A program made the position numbers and the translations under genes. The notes under the pieces are model-generated. The model saw only the letters and a program-made list of their open reading frames with translations. It made no database searches and was not told where the DNA came from. A stretch of 64,000 nt of DNA. Source: Thermococcus celer Vu 13 = JCM 8558. Its GTDB lineage: Archaea > Methanobacteriota_B > Thermococci > Thermococcales > Thermococcaceae. Within the stretch, counting starts at the first letter, position 1. Each line of letters starts with the position of its first letter. Shown in pieces: positions 19,295 to 29,217 of this stretch. The DNA lies in the NCBI RefSeq assembly GCF_002214365.1, contig NZ_CP014854.1, positions 682,001-746,000 on the forward strand, given 5' to 3'.

Positions 19295-19323
19295 TCGAGC
19301 TTCCCGTACGGTTCATTGGACGG

Positions 19324-20130
19324 TTAAAGGTTCACTCCCCTCGTCATCGCGCCGTCGATGACCACCGTCGAGCCGAGGGTGTACTCCGCCTCATCGCTCA
19401 GCAGGAAGGCCACCAAGGAGCCGAGCTCCTCCCACCTCCCCGTTCGGTGGAGCGGCGTTCTCCTGAGAACCTCGCGCTCCCACGTTTTTTCGAAGTCCTC
19501 TCCCCTTTCCTCGGCGAGCCTCTTGAGGTTCTCCCTCGCCCCCGGTGTATCGAAGCTACCGAGCAGGACGCTGTGAGCCCTTATCCCGCGCTTCCCGTAG
19601 GTCCTCGAAACGCTCTTCGCCAGCTGGACGAGGCCGGCCCTCGAGACGTCCGCCAGAACCAGCGGTGGCATCGGCTCCTTTATCGAAACCGAGTTCAAAT
19701 AGACGAGCGTTCCCCTCATTCCCTTCTCGAGCCACGCCTGAACGAGGAGGGTCGTCAGATACCCCGGGGCGACGGTGTGGAGGGCCGCCGCCTCGACCCA
19801 GTCGATGTAGTTAGCCTCGTGGAGGAGGCAGGGCTCGCAGGCGACGTTACCAGCGTTCCAGACGAGGGCGTTAACCCCACCCAAGAGCTCCCAGCCCTCT
19901 TTGACGAGGTTCTCGAGATCCCTCTGGTCTAAGAGGTTGGCCCTGACCGCGTAAACCTCGCCGTAGCTCGAGAGCTCGTCCGCGGCCTTCCTCAGGTTGT
20001 CCCCGGCCCGCGAGCTTACGACCACCCGGGCGTTCCTCTTCAACAGCTCCCTCGCGACGTTGAAGCCTATCCCCCTCGACGACGCCGTGACGATGACGCC
20101 GAGTCCGTTGAGGTCTATCTTCACGCCCAT
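19324..20130 (-). CDS. SDR-family protein with atypical active site
   Basis: A 268-residue short-chain dehydrogenase/reductase fold protein. The NAD(P)-binding glycine motif TASSRGIGF and the NAG-type strand (VWNAGN) are intact, as is the Ser of LNSVSI. The catalytic Tyr-X3-Lys is not: aligned with the family, the segment LVLADVSRAGL puts Ala at the Tyr position and Arg at the Lys position. A subgroup of SDR proteins in prokaryotes shares such changes, so this may be a divergent enzyme or a non-catalytic binder. The C-terminal VIDGAMTRG follows the family. It is convergent with htpX and divergent from deoxyhypusine synthase. Confidence 0.82.
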   Translation of the reverse strand: MGVKIDLNGLGVIVTASSRGIGFNVARELLKRNARVVVSSRAGDNLRKAADELSSYGEVYAVRANLLDQRDLENLVKEGWELLGGVNALVWNAGNVACEPCLLHEANYIDWVEAAALHTVAPGYLTTLLVQAWLEKGMRGTLVYLNSVSIKEPMPPLVLADVSRAGLVQLAKSVSRTYGKRGIRAHSVLLGSFDTPGARENLKRLAEERGEDFEKTWEREVLRRTPLHRTGRWEELGSLVAFLLSDEAEYTLGSTVVIDGAMTRGVNL

Positions 20131-20213
20131 GGTGGCCCGTTGGTTTCGGGATTAATAAACGTTGGCTCCCGTCCCCTTGGCCGGCGGAGCCGTTGCGAAC
20201 ACCCTATCCGTAG

Positions 20214-21266
<1,053 letters not shown>

Positions 21267-21352
21267 TTTGCACTCAGACTGCAAACTCTTTTCAATTTCT
21301 TTGCAGTTGAACTGCAAAATCTTTATAAGTACCCTTGCACTATTAATGCACA
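21267..21352 (+). promoter_or_regulatory. Three 19-bp palindromic operators around a TATA box
   Basis: Three related inverted repeats occupy the whole gap before the ATPase gene. Site 1 (21267-21285) has arms TTTGCA and TGCAAA around 7 bases; site 2 (21300-21318) is a perfect 9+1+9 palindrome with arms TTTGCAGTT and AACTGCAAA; site 3 (21334-21352) is weaker, with core TTGCA and TGCA arms. Centres are 33 and 34 bp apart. The TATA box CTTTATAAG (21320-21328) lies between sites 2 and 3, and site 3 covers the expected transcript start and the ATG. This is the geometry of a cooperative repressor site; the binding protein is unknown, possibly the ATPase itself. Confidence 0.7.
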
Positions 21353-22506
21353 TGATTGAGTTGCAGAACCCTTGGTGGTTCGACGAGCCCGACAGGGACT
21401 GGGAGCTCTTCGATAAACTCACCTATCGCCTCAGGCCGGGATGGCTCGATGGGCTCTCCCTTAGACCGTTCTCGCTCAACTTCGTCGTCGGCCCGAGGAG
21501 GGTCGGAAAGACCCTCGGGATAAAGCTCCTCATCAGGGAACTTCTCGAAAGGGTCAAAAGCCCGTACGGGGTCTTTTACTTCAGCTGTGACGTCGTCGAG
21601 GATTACAACGGGCTCCTGGAGGTCCTCAACGAGTACCTCAAGGTGAAGAGGAGGAAGAAGCTCGGGAGCGCGTTCATATTCCTCGACGAGGTGAGCCTCG
21701 TCAGGGACTGGTGGAGGGCCCTGAAGTTCCTCATCGACAGGGGAGAGCTGAGGAACGACGTCGTTACGGTGACCGGCTCGATTTCCCTCACCCTCGGGAG
21801 GCACTTCGAGACGTTCGGAGGGAGACGGGGGAGCGGAAGGACGGTCGAGGTGATGCCGCTGAGCTTCCACGACTATTACGGCCTCTTTTACGATGACTTC
21901 TTCCCCTCAAAGGCCGAGGAGGTGTTTGAGAACTACTTAGAAACGGGCGGTTATCTGGCCTACCTCAACGGGACGCTGAAGGTCGAGGAGCTCGTCGGCT
22001 TCCTGAAGGCCGATATACGGGCCCTGGACCGTTCCACGGACCTCGCGAGGGAGCTGATGGGTGCGTTACTTGATAAGGCCCCGTCACCCCTTTCCTTCAA
22101 CTCACTGGCCAAGGCCATCGGGATCTCCCCCCACACCGCGAGGGATTACGTGGAGCTCTTCGAGGCCCTACACGTTCTCCTCCAGGTTCCCTACCTCGGG
22201 GGCGACGGAAAGGTCTACCCCAGGAAGGAGCGGAAGCTCATCCTGCGCGACCCGCTGATAGCCCGGGCCATGGGGCTCTGGACGGGGAAGGGCATCGACA
22301 GGGCCGTTCTCTACGAGTGGCTCGTTCAGGAGCACCTCCGGCGGAAGTTCGGCGAGGTCTACTATTACAGAAACTCCCACGAGGTCGATGCGATAGCCGG
22401 GGGGATTAAGGTCGAGGTCAAGTCCGGGGAGAGGAGGGGGCGTTATCCGAGGGACGTTAGGGTTCTCGCGGGTAAGGACGTGCCCGCCTTTCTGTACTCC
22501 CTTTAG
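21346..22506 (+). CDS. AAA ATPase with DUF4143-type C-terminal region
   Basis: About 386 residues. Walker A is [14 protein letters not shown] and Walker B is [11 protein letters not shown], followed by a sensor-like VTVTGSIS, the arrangement of AAA_14 ATPases. The second half has a helix-turn-helix-like stretch ([20 protein letters not shown]), then a nuclease-like end [21 protein letters not shown], which resembles the PD-(D/E)XK core of DUF4143 proteins (D, then E-V-K). Such ATPases are common and variable in Thermococcales, and their role is unknown. I chose ATG 21346; ATG 21352 is equally possible. The promoter is overlaid by three palindromes. The stop overlaps convergent tiaS by 4 bases. 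Confidence 0.82.
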   Translation: MHMIELQNPWWFDEPDRDWELFDKLTYRLRPGWLDGLSLRPFSLNFVVGPRRVGKTLGIKLLIRELLERVKSPYGVFYFSCDVVEDYNGLLEVLNEYLKVKRRKKLGSAFIFLDEVSLVRDWWRALKFLIDRGELRNDVVTVTGSISLTLGRHFETFGGRRGSGRTVEVMPLSFHDYYGLFYDDFFPSKAEEVFENYLETGGYLAYLNGTLKVEELVGFLKADIRALDRSTDLARELMGALLDKAPSPLSFNSLAKAIGISPHTARDYVELFEALHVLLQVPYLGGDGKVYPRKERKLILRDPLIARAMGLWTGKGIDRAVLYEWLVQEHLRRKFGEVYYYRNSHEVDAIAGGIKVEVKSGERRGRYPRDVRVLAGKDVPAFLYSL

Positions 22507-23792
22507 TCCCTCGAAATCTCCAGTGCATCTAAAATCTTCTCCTCTCCCCCCGGGAGAACCAGCGGCCGCGAAAGGTGCTTCCTCGCGTCGGGCGGCACCT
22601 CGTAGATCTTCCTCTTTAACCCGCGGGGAACCTCGACTGGAATCAGCTTCTTAGGCATCTTGTAGCCACAGCGCTTGCACTTCAGGTAATCGCCCTTGCT
22701 CTTCATCGTCCCGCCACACCGCGGGCACCTCGGCTTCTTATACTCGATCTTGGGGACGAGTTTCACCGGATAGAACTTCTCGAGGTTGAGCGTCAGAACG
22801 CCATCGTGCTCCTTAACCCCGCCAGCGGCTATGATCTCGTCCCCCGGGAGGAGTTTCCTGACGTGGTTCCTGAACTTCTTAGTGGGCTCGAAGGCCGCCA
22901 CCCTGATCCTCCCGGTGTCGTCCTCGAGCTCAAAGAAGACGTGCCTCCCGCGCTCCCAGTAGGGGGTTACGACTTTACCCCTCACGACCGCGCTGTCGTA
23001 GAGCTTTAACTCGCCGATCTTCTTTGGAGTGAGGTGGTCGTCGGTGTTCTGGTTCGTCTTGTAAAGCTGGTAAAAAGCTATTGGCTCCTCGAACTCCACC
23101 ATCTCGAAGGTCTGGAGGACTTTTCCCCTGTCGGTCCCCCGGATTCCGGCGAGAACCGGGTCCCTGCCGTGGGGCGTTATCAGGACGGTTCGTTTTTGAG
23201 GATCCACGTTGTCGTGGGTGAATGGATAGCTCCACCTGTCGGCCAGGAAGACGCTCTCTTCGTTAACCCTCCGCGGCGTCCCCCAGTTCTCCGGCTCCCT
23301 GTAAACGAGTAGCTCGTAGGTGAACCTCTCCAGGGGGTAACCGATGGAGGCCAGCGCCCCGATGATGCCGCGACCGAGCTTGAACTTGAAGACCTCGGCC
23401 CCGACATCCCCCGCAACCCTCTCGGCCTCTTCTATGCTCACGTGCTCCCTCAGGGCCCTGAGCGAGAACTCCCGCAGTTTACCAGGAACATCCCCCTCGA
23501 GGAAGGCAACACCGGGGTTGGTGTTCCCGTGGGAGAGGTCGGCGAGCCGGCTCACGTAGAAGAGGACGGTGTCCTTGATCTCGGGGATAACCTCATCACC
23601 GGCGTCGAAGGTCATCGTCACCGCTCCGTTGCCGCGGGTTTTGTAGGGTACGTTTGGATTCAGCCTGATGAGCCTCGGCAGATCAACGGGCTCCGCCAGG
23701 CGGGAGAGCTCGCGGTACAGGAGGGCGCCGAGGTAGGTGGTGCACATCCCGTTTGGAGAATCCGTGTCGTCGATGCCGATGTGGAGCCTCAT
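22503..23792 (-). CDS. tiaS: tRNA-Ile2 agmatinylcytidine synthetase TiaS
   Basis: A 429-residue TiaS, the archaeal enzyme that attaches agmatine to C34 of the CAU-anticodon tRNA-Ile so that it reads AUA, using ATP. The N-terminal [19 protein letters not shown] is diagnostic, as is [15 protein letters not shown] central OB-fold (about residues 275-345) and a C-terminal zinc ribbon [20 protein letters not shown] complete the domain order known for the family. Length is normal. It is convergent with the ATPase gene (4-base overlap) and lies about 23 bases downstream of the GNAT gene in the same orientation, possibly co-transcribed with it. Confidence 0.97.
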   Translation of the reverse strand: MRLHIGIDDTDSPNGMCTTYLGALLYRELSRLAEPVDLPRLIRLNPNVPYKTRGNGAVTMTFDAGDEVIPEIKDTVLFYVSRLADLSHGNTNPGVAFLEGDVPGKLREFSLRALREHVSIEEAERVAGDVGAEVFKFKLGRGIIGALASIGYPLERFTYELLVYREPENWGTPRRVNEESVFLADRWSYPFTHDNVDPQKRTVLITPHGRDPVLAGIRGTDRGKVLQTFEMVEFEEPIAFYQLYKTNQNTDDHLTPKKIGELKLYDSAVVRGKVVTPYWERGRHVFFELEDDTGRIRVAAFEPTKKFRNHVRKLLPGDEIIAAGGVKEHDGVLTLNLEKFYPVKLVPKIEYKKPRCPRCGGTMKSKGDYLKCKRCGYKMPKKLIPVEVPRGLKRKIYEVPPDARKHLSRPLVLPGGEEKILDALEISRD

Positions 23793-23815
23793 GGTTGGAA
23801 GAAACGGAGGGGGGT

Positions 23816-24361
23816 TTAAAAATCAACCGCCCGGTCCCTAAACCGTTCGTAGCAGAGCACGTCGACGAAGCCCTCCCCGGGAACGTGCTGATGCCTCCTC
23901 CAGCGGCCGGCGAGGGTGAAGCCGTTCTTCTCCAGAACGCGGATGGATGGGGCGTTCGTCTCGAAGACGTGGGCGTAGACCTTCCGGAGGTTGAGCCACT
24001 CGAAGGCGTAGTCGAGGGCGAGTCTAACAGCCTCGCTTGCGTAGCCGTGACCCCAGTACTCCCTGGCGAGGAAGTAACCGAGCTCCGCCCGTCCGTTGTG
24101 GTAGTCTATCCTGTGAAGCCCGATGAGGCCGACAACGGAGCGCGAGGAGTTCTCCACGATTGTGAACACCTTCTCGTGCTTCTTCTCCTTCCTCAGCGCC
24201 TCGTACCACTCAAGCTCATCCTCGTAGAAGAACACCTCCTCGGGATAGGAGAGGTATTTCCTGACGTCCCTGTCGTTGTACCAGACCCATATGTACCTCA
24301 GGTCCTCCCGGAGGAGAAGGCCCAGGGAGACGAGGTTGCCCTTTAGTATCACTGGTCGCAT
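23816..24361 (-). CDS. GNAT acetyltransferase, RimJ/RimL-like
   Basis: A 181-residue N-acetyltransferase of the GNAT superfamily. The start [16 protein letters not shown] and the core [21 protein letters not shown] followed by the acetyl-CoA loop [17 protein letters not shown] place it with the RimJ/RimL-like subgroup, which acetylates protein N-termini or small amines; the closing [19 protein letters not shown]-type segment is present ([18 protein letters not shown]). The substrate is unknown. The upstream gap to the HTH regulator is only 41 bases and carries both promoters. It may run on into tiaS. Confidence 0.88.
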   Translation of the reverse strand: MRPVILKGNLVSLGLLLREDLRYIWVWYNDRDVRKYLSYPEEVFFYEDELEWYEALRKEKKHEKVFTIVENSSRSVVGLIGLHRIDYHNGRAELGYFLAREYWGHGYASEAVRLALDYAFEWLNLRKVYAHVFETNAPSIRVLEKNGFTLAGRWRRHQHVPGEGFVDVLCYERFRDRAVDF

Positions 24362-24402
24362 GCGAACACCTTAACTTTATTAAGCCTTTCGCGTATTTAA
24401 AA

Positions 24403-25359
24403 ATGATGGAGAGGGAGAGACTCATCAGAACGGTCGAGGCGATACTCAGGGGCACGGGGTACAGGACCGCCCGGATGGACTTTCGGGGGTCGTGCTTCGA
24501 TGTGGTGGCGAGCGGGTTATTCCTGTTGCTCTTCATCAAGGTGGCCACCAACATAGACACGGTTACCGAGGAGCAGGCGGAGGATTTAAAACGCCTGTCC
24601 CGCTTCTTCAGAGCTTCTCCGCTGATAGTCGGCGTGAAGACGAAGAACACCGAGCTGGAGGAAGGGGTCGTTTACGAGAGGTTCGGGATCTACGCTCTAA
24701 GGCCTGAGACCCTCTACGACATCCTCGTTGAGAACGAGTTGCCCGCCATCTTCGCGGAGCGCGGCGGTTTCTACGTCAGGATAAACGGCGAACTCCTGAG
24801 GGAGCTGAGGGAGAAACACGGCTACTCCGTGAACGAGCTCGCCCGCATTCTCGGCGTTTCAAGAAAGAGCCTTATAAACTACGAGCGCGGCGAGCAGGCG
24901 GTCTCCCTCGAGGTCGCGGTTAGACTGGAGGAGCTCTTCGACGAGCCGCTGGCGGAGCCGATAGACGTCCTTCACTCTGCGGTCGAGGCCAGACTCGACG
25001 TAACGCCCGAAACCCCCCTCGAGAGGGAGATACTCGAGCGCCTCAGGAACCTCGGTCTCGGCGTCGTGAAGGTCAGGAAGGCGCCCTTCAACGCCGTGAC
25101 GAAGGAGGACGAGTTCAGCATCCTGACGGGCATAGACGAGAAGAAGACCCGCTCGATGGTTAGAAGGGCGGAGATGGTGGCGGAGGTGGGTCGGATAATC
25201 AACAGCGACGGCGTTTTCATACTCGAGAAGACGAGGACGGAGGTCGTCGGCGAGGTCCCCCTGATACCCAAGGAGCGGCTTAAGGAGATCAGGGACGCGG
25301 ACGAGCTCATAGAGATGATAGAGGGGCTCAAGAAGGAGATAAGGAAACACGGCGTTTAG
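24403..25359 (+). CDS. XRE-type HTH regulator, archaeal conserved family
   Basis: A 318-residue protein of a conserved archaeal family annotated as putative HTH-type transcriptional regulators. The N-terminal 120 residues resemble a restriction-nuclease-like fold without obvious active site (FKGSCFD-type start, here FRGSCFDVVASG). The XRE helix-turn-helix follows near residues 128-180 (LREKHGYSVNELARILGVSR, then LINYERG). The C-terminal part is an alpha/beta domain of unknown role. A TATA at 24376-24385 (CTTTATTAAG) lies about 25 bases before ATG 24403, suggesting a leaderless mRNA. Target genes cannot be inferred from the window. Confidence 0.88.
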   Translation: MMERERLIRTVEAILRGTGYRTARMDFRGSCFDVVASGLFLLLFIKVATNIDTVTEEQAEDLKRLSRFFRASPLIVGVKTKNTELEEGVVYERFGIYALRPETLYDILVENELPAIFAERGGFYVRINGELLRELREKHGYSVNELARILGVSRKSLINYERGEQAVSLEVAVRLEELFDEPLAEPIDVLHSAVEARLDVTPETPLEREILERLRNLGLGVVKVRKAPFNAVTKEDEFSILTGIDEKKTRSMVRRAEMVAEVGRIINSDGVFILEKTRTEVVGEVPLIPKERLKEIRDADELIEMIEGLKKEIRKHGV

Positions 25360-25414
25360 CGTTTCGTAGTACCGCCCCTTGTGGAACCCCTTCCACAAAA
25401 GTTGAGGGGGGCTC

Positions 25415-26665
25415 TCAGCCGAAGATGACCCTCTTCCAGACCTCCCTCACCTTCCCGACGTACCCCTTCGGCGAGGCGATGAGTATCGCCCAGCGCGGGG
25501 TCTGGCGCCTCTTGAGGGCGTTGGCGAGGGGGGTAACCTTCGTAAGCGGCTGGAGCTCCCCGCTGTCGAGGAGGACGTTTATCTCCGTGGCCTTGAGCCT
25601 CGGCTCGCTGAGCATGAGGTCGGCGATGCTGAACTCGAGGATGACCTCGCCCTCGCGTGCACCGACCGCGTCCGCGAGGTTCCGCTCTATCTCCTGCCTT
25701 TTTCTCACGTTCCTGTAGGCCGTCAGTAACTCCCTCTTCTCCTCCCCCGTCAGTTCATCGGCGCCCGCCAGAACGGCGGCCTTGTAGAGGTCGCGGTACT
25801 TCACGCGCCTCACCATCTCCGCAGGAAGCCCCTCGAGATCCTCGAGCTCCACGAGAACCCGGCAGTCGGACATCCTCCAGAAGTCCCAGAGGTGGCCCTC
25901 CTCGAGGGCGAACTCCAGGGCGCGGGTGAGCATCCCCTCGGCTATCTTGACCGTGTGGTGGAAGTAGACCCTCGAGTACATGAGGGCGCGCGCCACCATC
26001 ATGCCCTCCACAGCTTCCACGCCCTTCTCATCGACCACGAGCTCGTTATCATGCACCCTCAGAACCTTCATCAGCCTCTCGAGGTCTATTATCCCGTGGG
26101 CAACGCCCGTGTAGTGGGCGTCCCTCACGAGGTAGTCCAGCTGGTCGACGTCAACGTCACCGTGGAGCATCTGCCCGAGGTAGCGCTTCCCGTGCTTCCC
26201 GAGTATGAGGTTCGCAACGTCCACGGGAGTGAAATCGTAATCATAGCTCTCGATTATCTCCGGGATTCTTCCCCCGTTCTCGCTCCCGGTTAGGTTTACC
26301 TTCCCCAGAACTATGTCCTGGCCGAGGCGCATGTGGTCGTGCTCCTTGACGTAGTGCTTGTATATGCTCTCGAAGGTGTGGCTGAAGGGCCCGTGGCCGA
26401 TGTCGTGGAGAAGGGCCCCAACCTGGAGGAGCATGCTCTCGTCCTCGTTGAGTCCTATCTCCTGCGAAAGCCTCCTTGCGATGTGCCACGCGCCGAGGGA
26501 GTGCTCGAAGCGCGTGTGGTTCGCTCCCGGGTAGACGAGGTAGGCTAAACCGAGCTGTCTTATGTTCCTGAGCCTCTGGAATTCGGGGGTTTTAACGAGG
26601 TCGAGGATGAGGCCGGTTATCTTCATGCTGCCGTGAACGCCGTCGTGAATGATTTTTCCATCCAT
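25415..26665 (-). CDS. HD-domain phosphohydrolase, SAMHD1/dGTPase-like
   Basis: A 416-residue HD-superfamily protein. The motifs are in order: the H of NHTRFEHSLGAWHIA, the HD pair ALLHDIGHGPFSHTFE and the final Asp in DVDQLDYLVRDAHYTG, with the SAMHD1-like layout HDGVHGSMKI at the start. Relatives hydrolyse dNTPs to nucleosides and triphosphate or act on other nucleotides; the substrate here is not determinable. I prefer ATG 26665 (MDGKIIHDG) preceded by GGTGGTGGAA; the extended start at 26674 would be GTG. It is convergent with the HTH gene at 25359, with an intervening 55-base gap. The large C-terminal half is not recognised beyond family conservation. Confidence 0.9.
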   Translation of the reverse strand: MDGKIIHDGVHGSMKITGLILDLVKTPEFQRLRNIRQLGLAYLVYPGANHTRFEHSLGAWHIARRLSQEIGLNEDESMLLQVGALLHDIGHGPFSHTFESIYKHYVKEHDHMRLGQDIVLGKVNLTGSENGGRIPEIIESYDYDFTPVDVANLILGKHGKRYLGQMLHGDVDVDQLDYLVRDAHYTGVAHGIIDLERLMKVLRVHDNELVVDEKGVEAVEGMMVARALMYSRVYFHHTVKIAEGMLTRALEFALEEGHLWDFWRMSDCRVLVELEDLEGLPAEMVRRVKYRDLYKAAVLAGADELTGEEKRELLTAYRNVRKRQEIERNLADAVGAREGEVILEFSIADLMLSEPRLKATEINVLLDSGELQPLTKVTPLANALKRRQTPRWAILIASPKGYVGKVREVWKRVIFG

Positions 26666-26757
26666 TTCCACCACCGCTGAAGATTTGAGAATGTCTTTTT
26701 ATAAATTTTCAGCGTTGTGACGAAATCGTGACTGGAAAGAAAGATGAAAAAGTGGAA

Positions 26758-28041
26758 TCAAAGGTCCCTGCCGACAACGTATATCCTCTTGGTTTTCCCG
26801 GGTTTCGTTGGAAGCCCTTCCCGGAGCTTCTCGAGGGGAACCGCCTCGATTATCAGCTCCGCCTGCCTGGACTCCTCGACCTCGTAGCGAACCGGGTTGT
26901 TCGCCTCGTAGATGAGTTCCCGTACCTCGTCCTCTATTCCCGCGGGCTTTGCACCGCTGTAGGCGACGCGAAGGACGACCTTCGGCCTGGGGTTCTCAGG
27001 GGAGAGCGGATGGTAGATCATCACGAAGTCCAGCAGGTCCGGGTGGTTGTAAACTATCTCCATCACCTGATCTAAGTGTAGCTTGGCCCCCGCGAGGCTC
27101 ACGACGTCCTTGATGCGGATTATGTTCCTCACCTTCCCGTTCTCGACCCTCGCGAGGTCGCCTATCCCGTAGTTGAAGAGGGGCAGGCCCGTGAGTTCTC
27201 CGTCCCTCATGACCTTGGTTATGTAGACCTGCTTGTAGTCGTCGTAGCCGTCGCCGTTGTCCTTGAGAACAACTATGGACTCCTCGAAGTGGAACTCGGT
27301 GGCCTTCTTCCTCGTGATGACCCGGTAGCCTGTTATGGCGTCCTCGGTCGAGCCGAAGTTGTCTATTATCACGGCGTTCTCGAAGAGCCCGAGAGTCGCC
27401 CTCGCGAGCTCAGGGGTGAGGGTTTCTCCCCCGACGACGATGGTCTGGATGTCCTTCTTTATGGATTCGGGGAGGGTAAGACCGAGGTTGTAGGCGGTCG
27501 CCGTCAGGCAGAAGAGCGCGGTGGGCCGGATGGACTCAAGTTCCCTGAGGAGCATACCCCTGTCGAGGAGGTACTGAATCGGCATCTGATAGTAGGCGGA
27601 CTTCGCGTTGAGCGCCTCAAAGCTTCCGAAGGCGAACATTCCAGAGGACGAAGGCAGCGGGGGGAAGAAAGAGGCTATCCTGTCACCTCTATCCATGTAC
27701 TCCCTGATCCACGGCTCCACCTGACGACCCGTTCGGAGGCGGTCGTCCCGGGTGTAGGGTACTCGCTTGGGCCGTCCGGTGGTTCCACTCGTCCGCATCA
27801 CAGCGTAAAAGACCCGCGGTTTTAGGATGTAGTCCGGCCAGACCCTATCGACGGAATAGAGGTCGTGGGGTGTTATGTTCACCTTATTCGTAAGGGAAGC
27901 GAGGTCTTGGGGGGTTATTCCTTCGGGATCGATTCCTGAGAACTTCTCCCTCCAGAATTCGGTCGTTTCCAGGGCCTTGCTGAGGGTATACCTCAAGTCG
28001 GCGATGCCTTCCCTGTCGGTTCTCCCGACCACCAGAGACAT
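26758..28041 (-). CDS. Adenylate-forming enzyme, phenylacetate-CoA ligase-like
   Basis: A 427-residue member of the acyl-CoA synthetase/AMP-binding superfamily, of the short phenylacetate-CoA-ligase kind. The phosphate loop MRTSGTTGRPKRVPY, the A5-type motif DNFGSTEDA, the hinge-Asp region YGIGDLARVENG and the C-terminal Lys segment PGKTKRIYVVG are all in place, so it should activate a carboxylic acid with ATP. The acid is unknown. ATG 28041 follows GGTGGGCACC; GTG 28050 is the longer option. Divergently transcribed from a second adenylate-forming-like gene, with about 110 AT-rich bases between holding a TATA on each strand. Confidence 0.88.
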   Translation of the reverse strand: MSLVVGRTDREGIADLRYTLSKALETTEFWREKFSGIDPEGITPQDLASLTNKVNITPHDLYSVDRVWPDYILKPRVFYAVMRTSGTTGRPKRVPYTRDDRLRTGRQVEPWIREYMDRGDRIASFFPPLPSSSGMFAFGSFEALNAKSAYYQMPIQYLLDRGMLLRELESIRPTALFCLTATAYNLGLTLPESIKKDIQTIVVGGETLTPELARATLGLFENAVIIDNFGSTEDAITGYRVITRKKATEFHFEESIVVLKDNGDGYDDYKQVYITKVMRDGELTGLPLFNYGIGDLARVENGKVRNIIRIKDVVSLAGAKLHLDQVMEIVYNHPDLLDFVMIYHPLSPENPRPKVVLRVAYSGAKPAGIEDEVRELIYEANNPVRYEVEESRQAELIIEAVPLEKLREGLPTKPGKTKRIYVVGRDL

Positions 28042-28152
28042 GGTGCCCACCAGCTTAATAAATTAAAATCACACTATATAATTGTTGGGGTTATTTAACT
28101 GTGTTGGATACAACAGGAAAGGTTTTTATACGGCTTTCTTTAACTTAACTTC

Positions 28153-29211
28153 ATGAAATACGAGGAAATTGTGGATGAAGTCTATAATGATCCCCTACGT
28201 GTTAAGGATACGGACTCGATAGATTACCTCAGGGAGATCTTTGAGTTTCATCTCCGGTGGACCCCCTACTGGAGGGGGGTTTCCAGGGAGTTGAAGCCGA
28301 ACCTCGATGAGATCTTCCAGGGAACCCTTGAGGAGGTCTTTGAGAATATTTTTAATTCTGGACTGATCGTGGACGAGGATTACCTAAGGAACAACTGGCT
28401 GGACTTCGTACCCGAGCGATATCCCGGCAGGATAAGGTTCTACCAATCATCGGGAACGACAAGGGAAAGGGCCATCGGACACTGGGACAGGGATTACCTC
28501 ATGGTAAGCCACAGGTACCTGAGAAAAGCCCTCGACGAGGTCTACGGCCTCGATGAGGTTTACAACGAGGAGCATATGATGAGGACGATAGCGCACGGGC
28601 CGTACGGGTGGTTTCAGGAGGAGATAAGCGAGCTCGTGTGGAGCTACAGTGGAATCCTCTACTTCATAGGAATGGAGACGGACGGCCTGAAGAGGGTCTA
28701 CGAGACCCAGGGCCTGGAGGCGGCCCTTAAACTGCTGGAGCCACTCGTGAAATACACCAACCGCGTCATGGAGAAGGACAGGATAAACACGGTGCGCTCC
28801 GCGCCCCCGCTCATGGTACTTTTCGAACCCTACAGCGAGAACATCGAGACGGCGATAATAAGCGGGGTGGGAATAGACAACGCCTTCTTTGAGGCACTTA
28901 GTGAAAAGTTCGAGGATACAAAACTTATACCCCTCTACGGCTACTACCTGTTCGGTGATCTGGTAGGGGTGCACAAAGGGAAGGAGTTCTGGTACTACCC
29001 CAACCGTCCGTTTACACTGATCTTCCCGATGAAGCCCGGGGTGGATGGATACAGGATAGTCAAGCGCCGTGAACGCGGACGGCTTGCGATGGTGATAGCC
29101 AGACCAGAGGTGCTGGTCGTTAAATTCGAGAACGAAACGGTGCTCAGAACGCCTCCGCATGGACCGTTTAAATGGGACGGGTTTGGAGACCCCGAAAGGA
29201 GATTGGGGTGA
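28153..29211 (+). CDS. Short adenylate-forming-like protein
   Basis: A 352-residue protein related to the catalytic core of AMP-binding enzymes. The phosphate-loop equivalent is IRFYQSSGTTRERAIGHWD (about residues 95-113), with the usual Gly-Lys end altered to Arg-Glu-Arg. The A5 region reads LYGYYLFGDLVG, resembling LuxE-type acyl-protein synthetase relatives more than classical ligases. The mobile C-terminal domain of about 110 residues, including the catalytic Lys, is missing, although the frame is intact. It may adenylate without transferring, or act with its divergent neighbour. TATA (TTTTATACGG, 28124-28133) fits a leaderless ATG at 28153. Followed after 6 bases by the DUF835 gene. Confidence 0.65.
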   Translation: MKYEEIVDEVYNDPLRVKDTDSIDYLREIFEFHLRWTPYWRGVSRELKPNLDEIFQGTLEEVFENIFNSGLIVDEDYLRNNWLDFVPERYPGRIRFYQSSGTTRERAIGHWDRDYLMVSHRYLRKALDEVYGLDEVYNEEHMMRTIAHGPYGWFQEEISELVWSYSGILYFIGMETDGLKRVYETQGLEAALKLLEPLVKYTNRVMEKDRINTVRSAPPLMVLFEPYSENIETAIISGVGIDNAFFEALSEKFEDTKLIPLYGYYLFGDLVGVHKGKEFWYYPNRPFTLIFPMKPGVDGYRIVKRRERGRLAMVIARPEVLVVKFENETVLRTPPHGPFKWDGFGDPERRLG

Positions 29212-29217
29212 GACACG

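Noticed and set aside
21268-21345. N-terminal extension of the DUF4143 ATPase from 21268
   Set aside because: It would translate the operator palindromes and TATA box into a cysteine- and lysine-rich peptide without family similarity.
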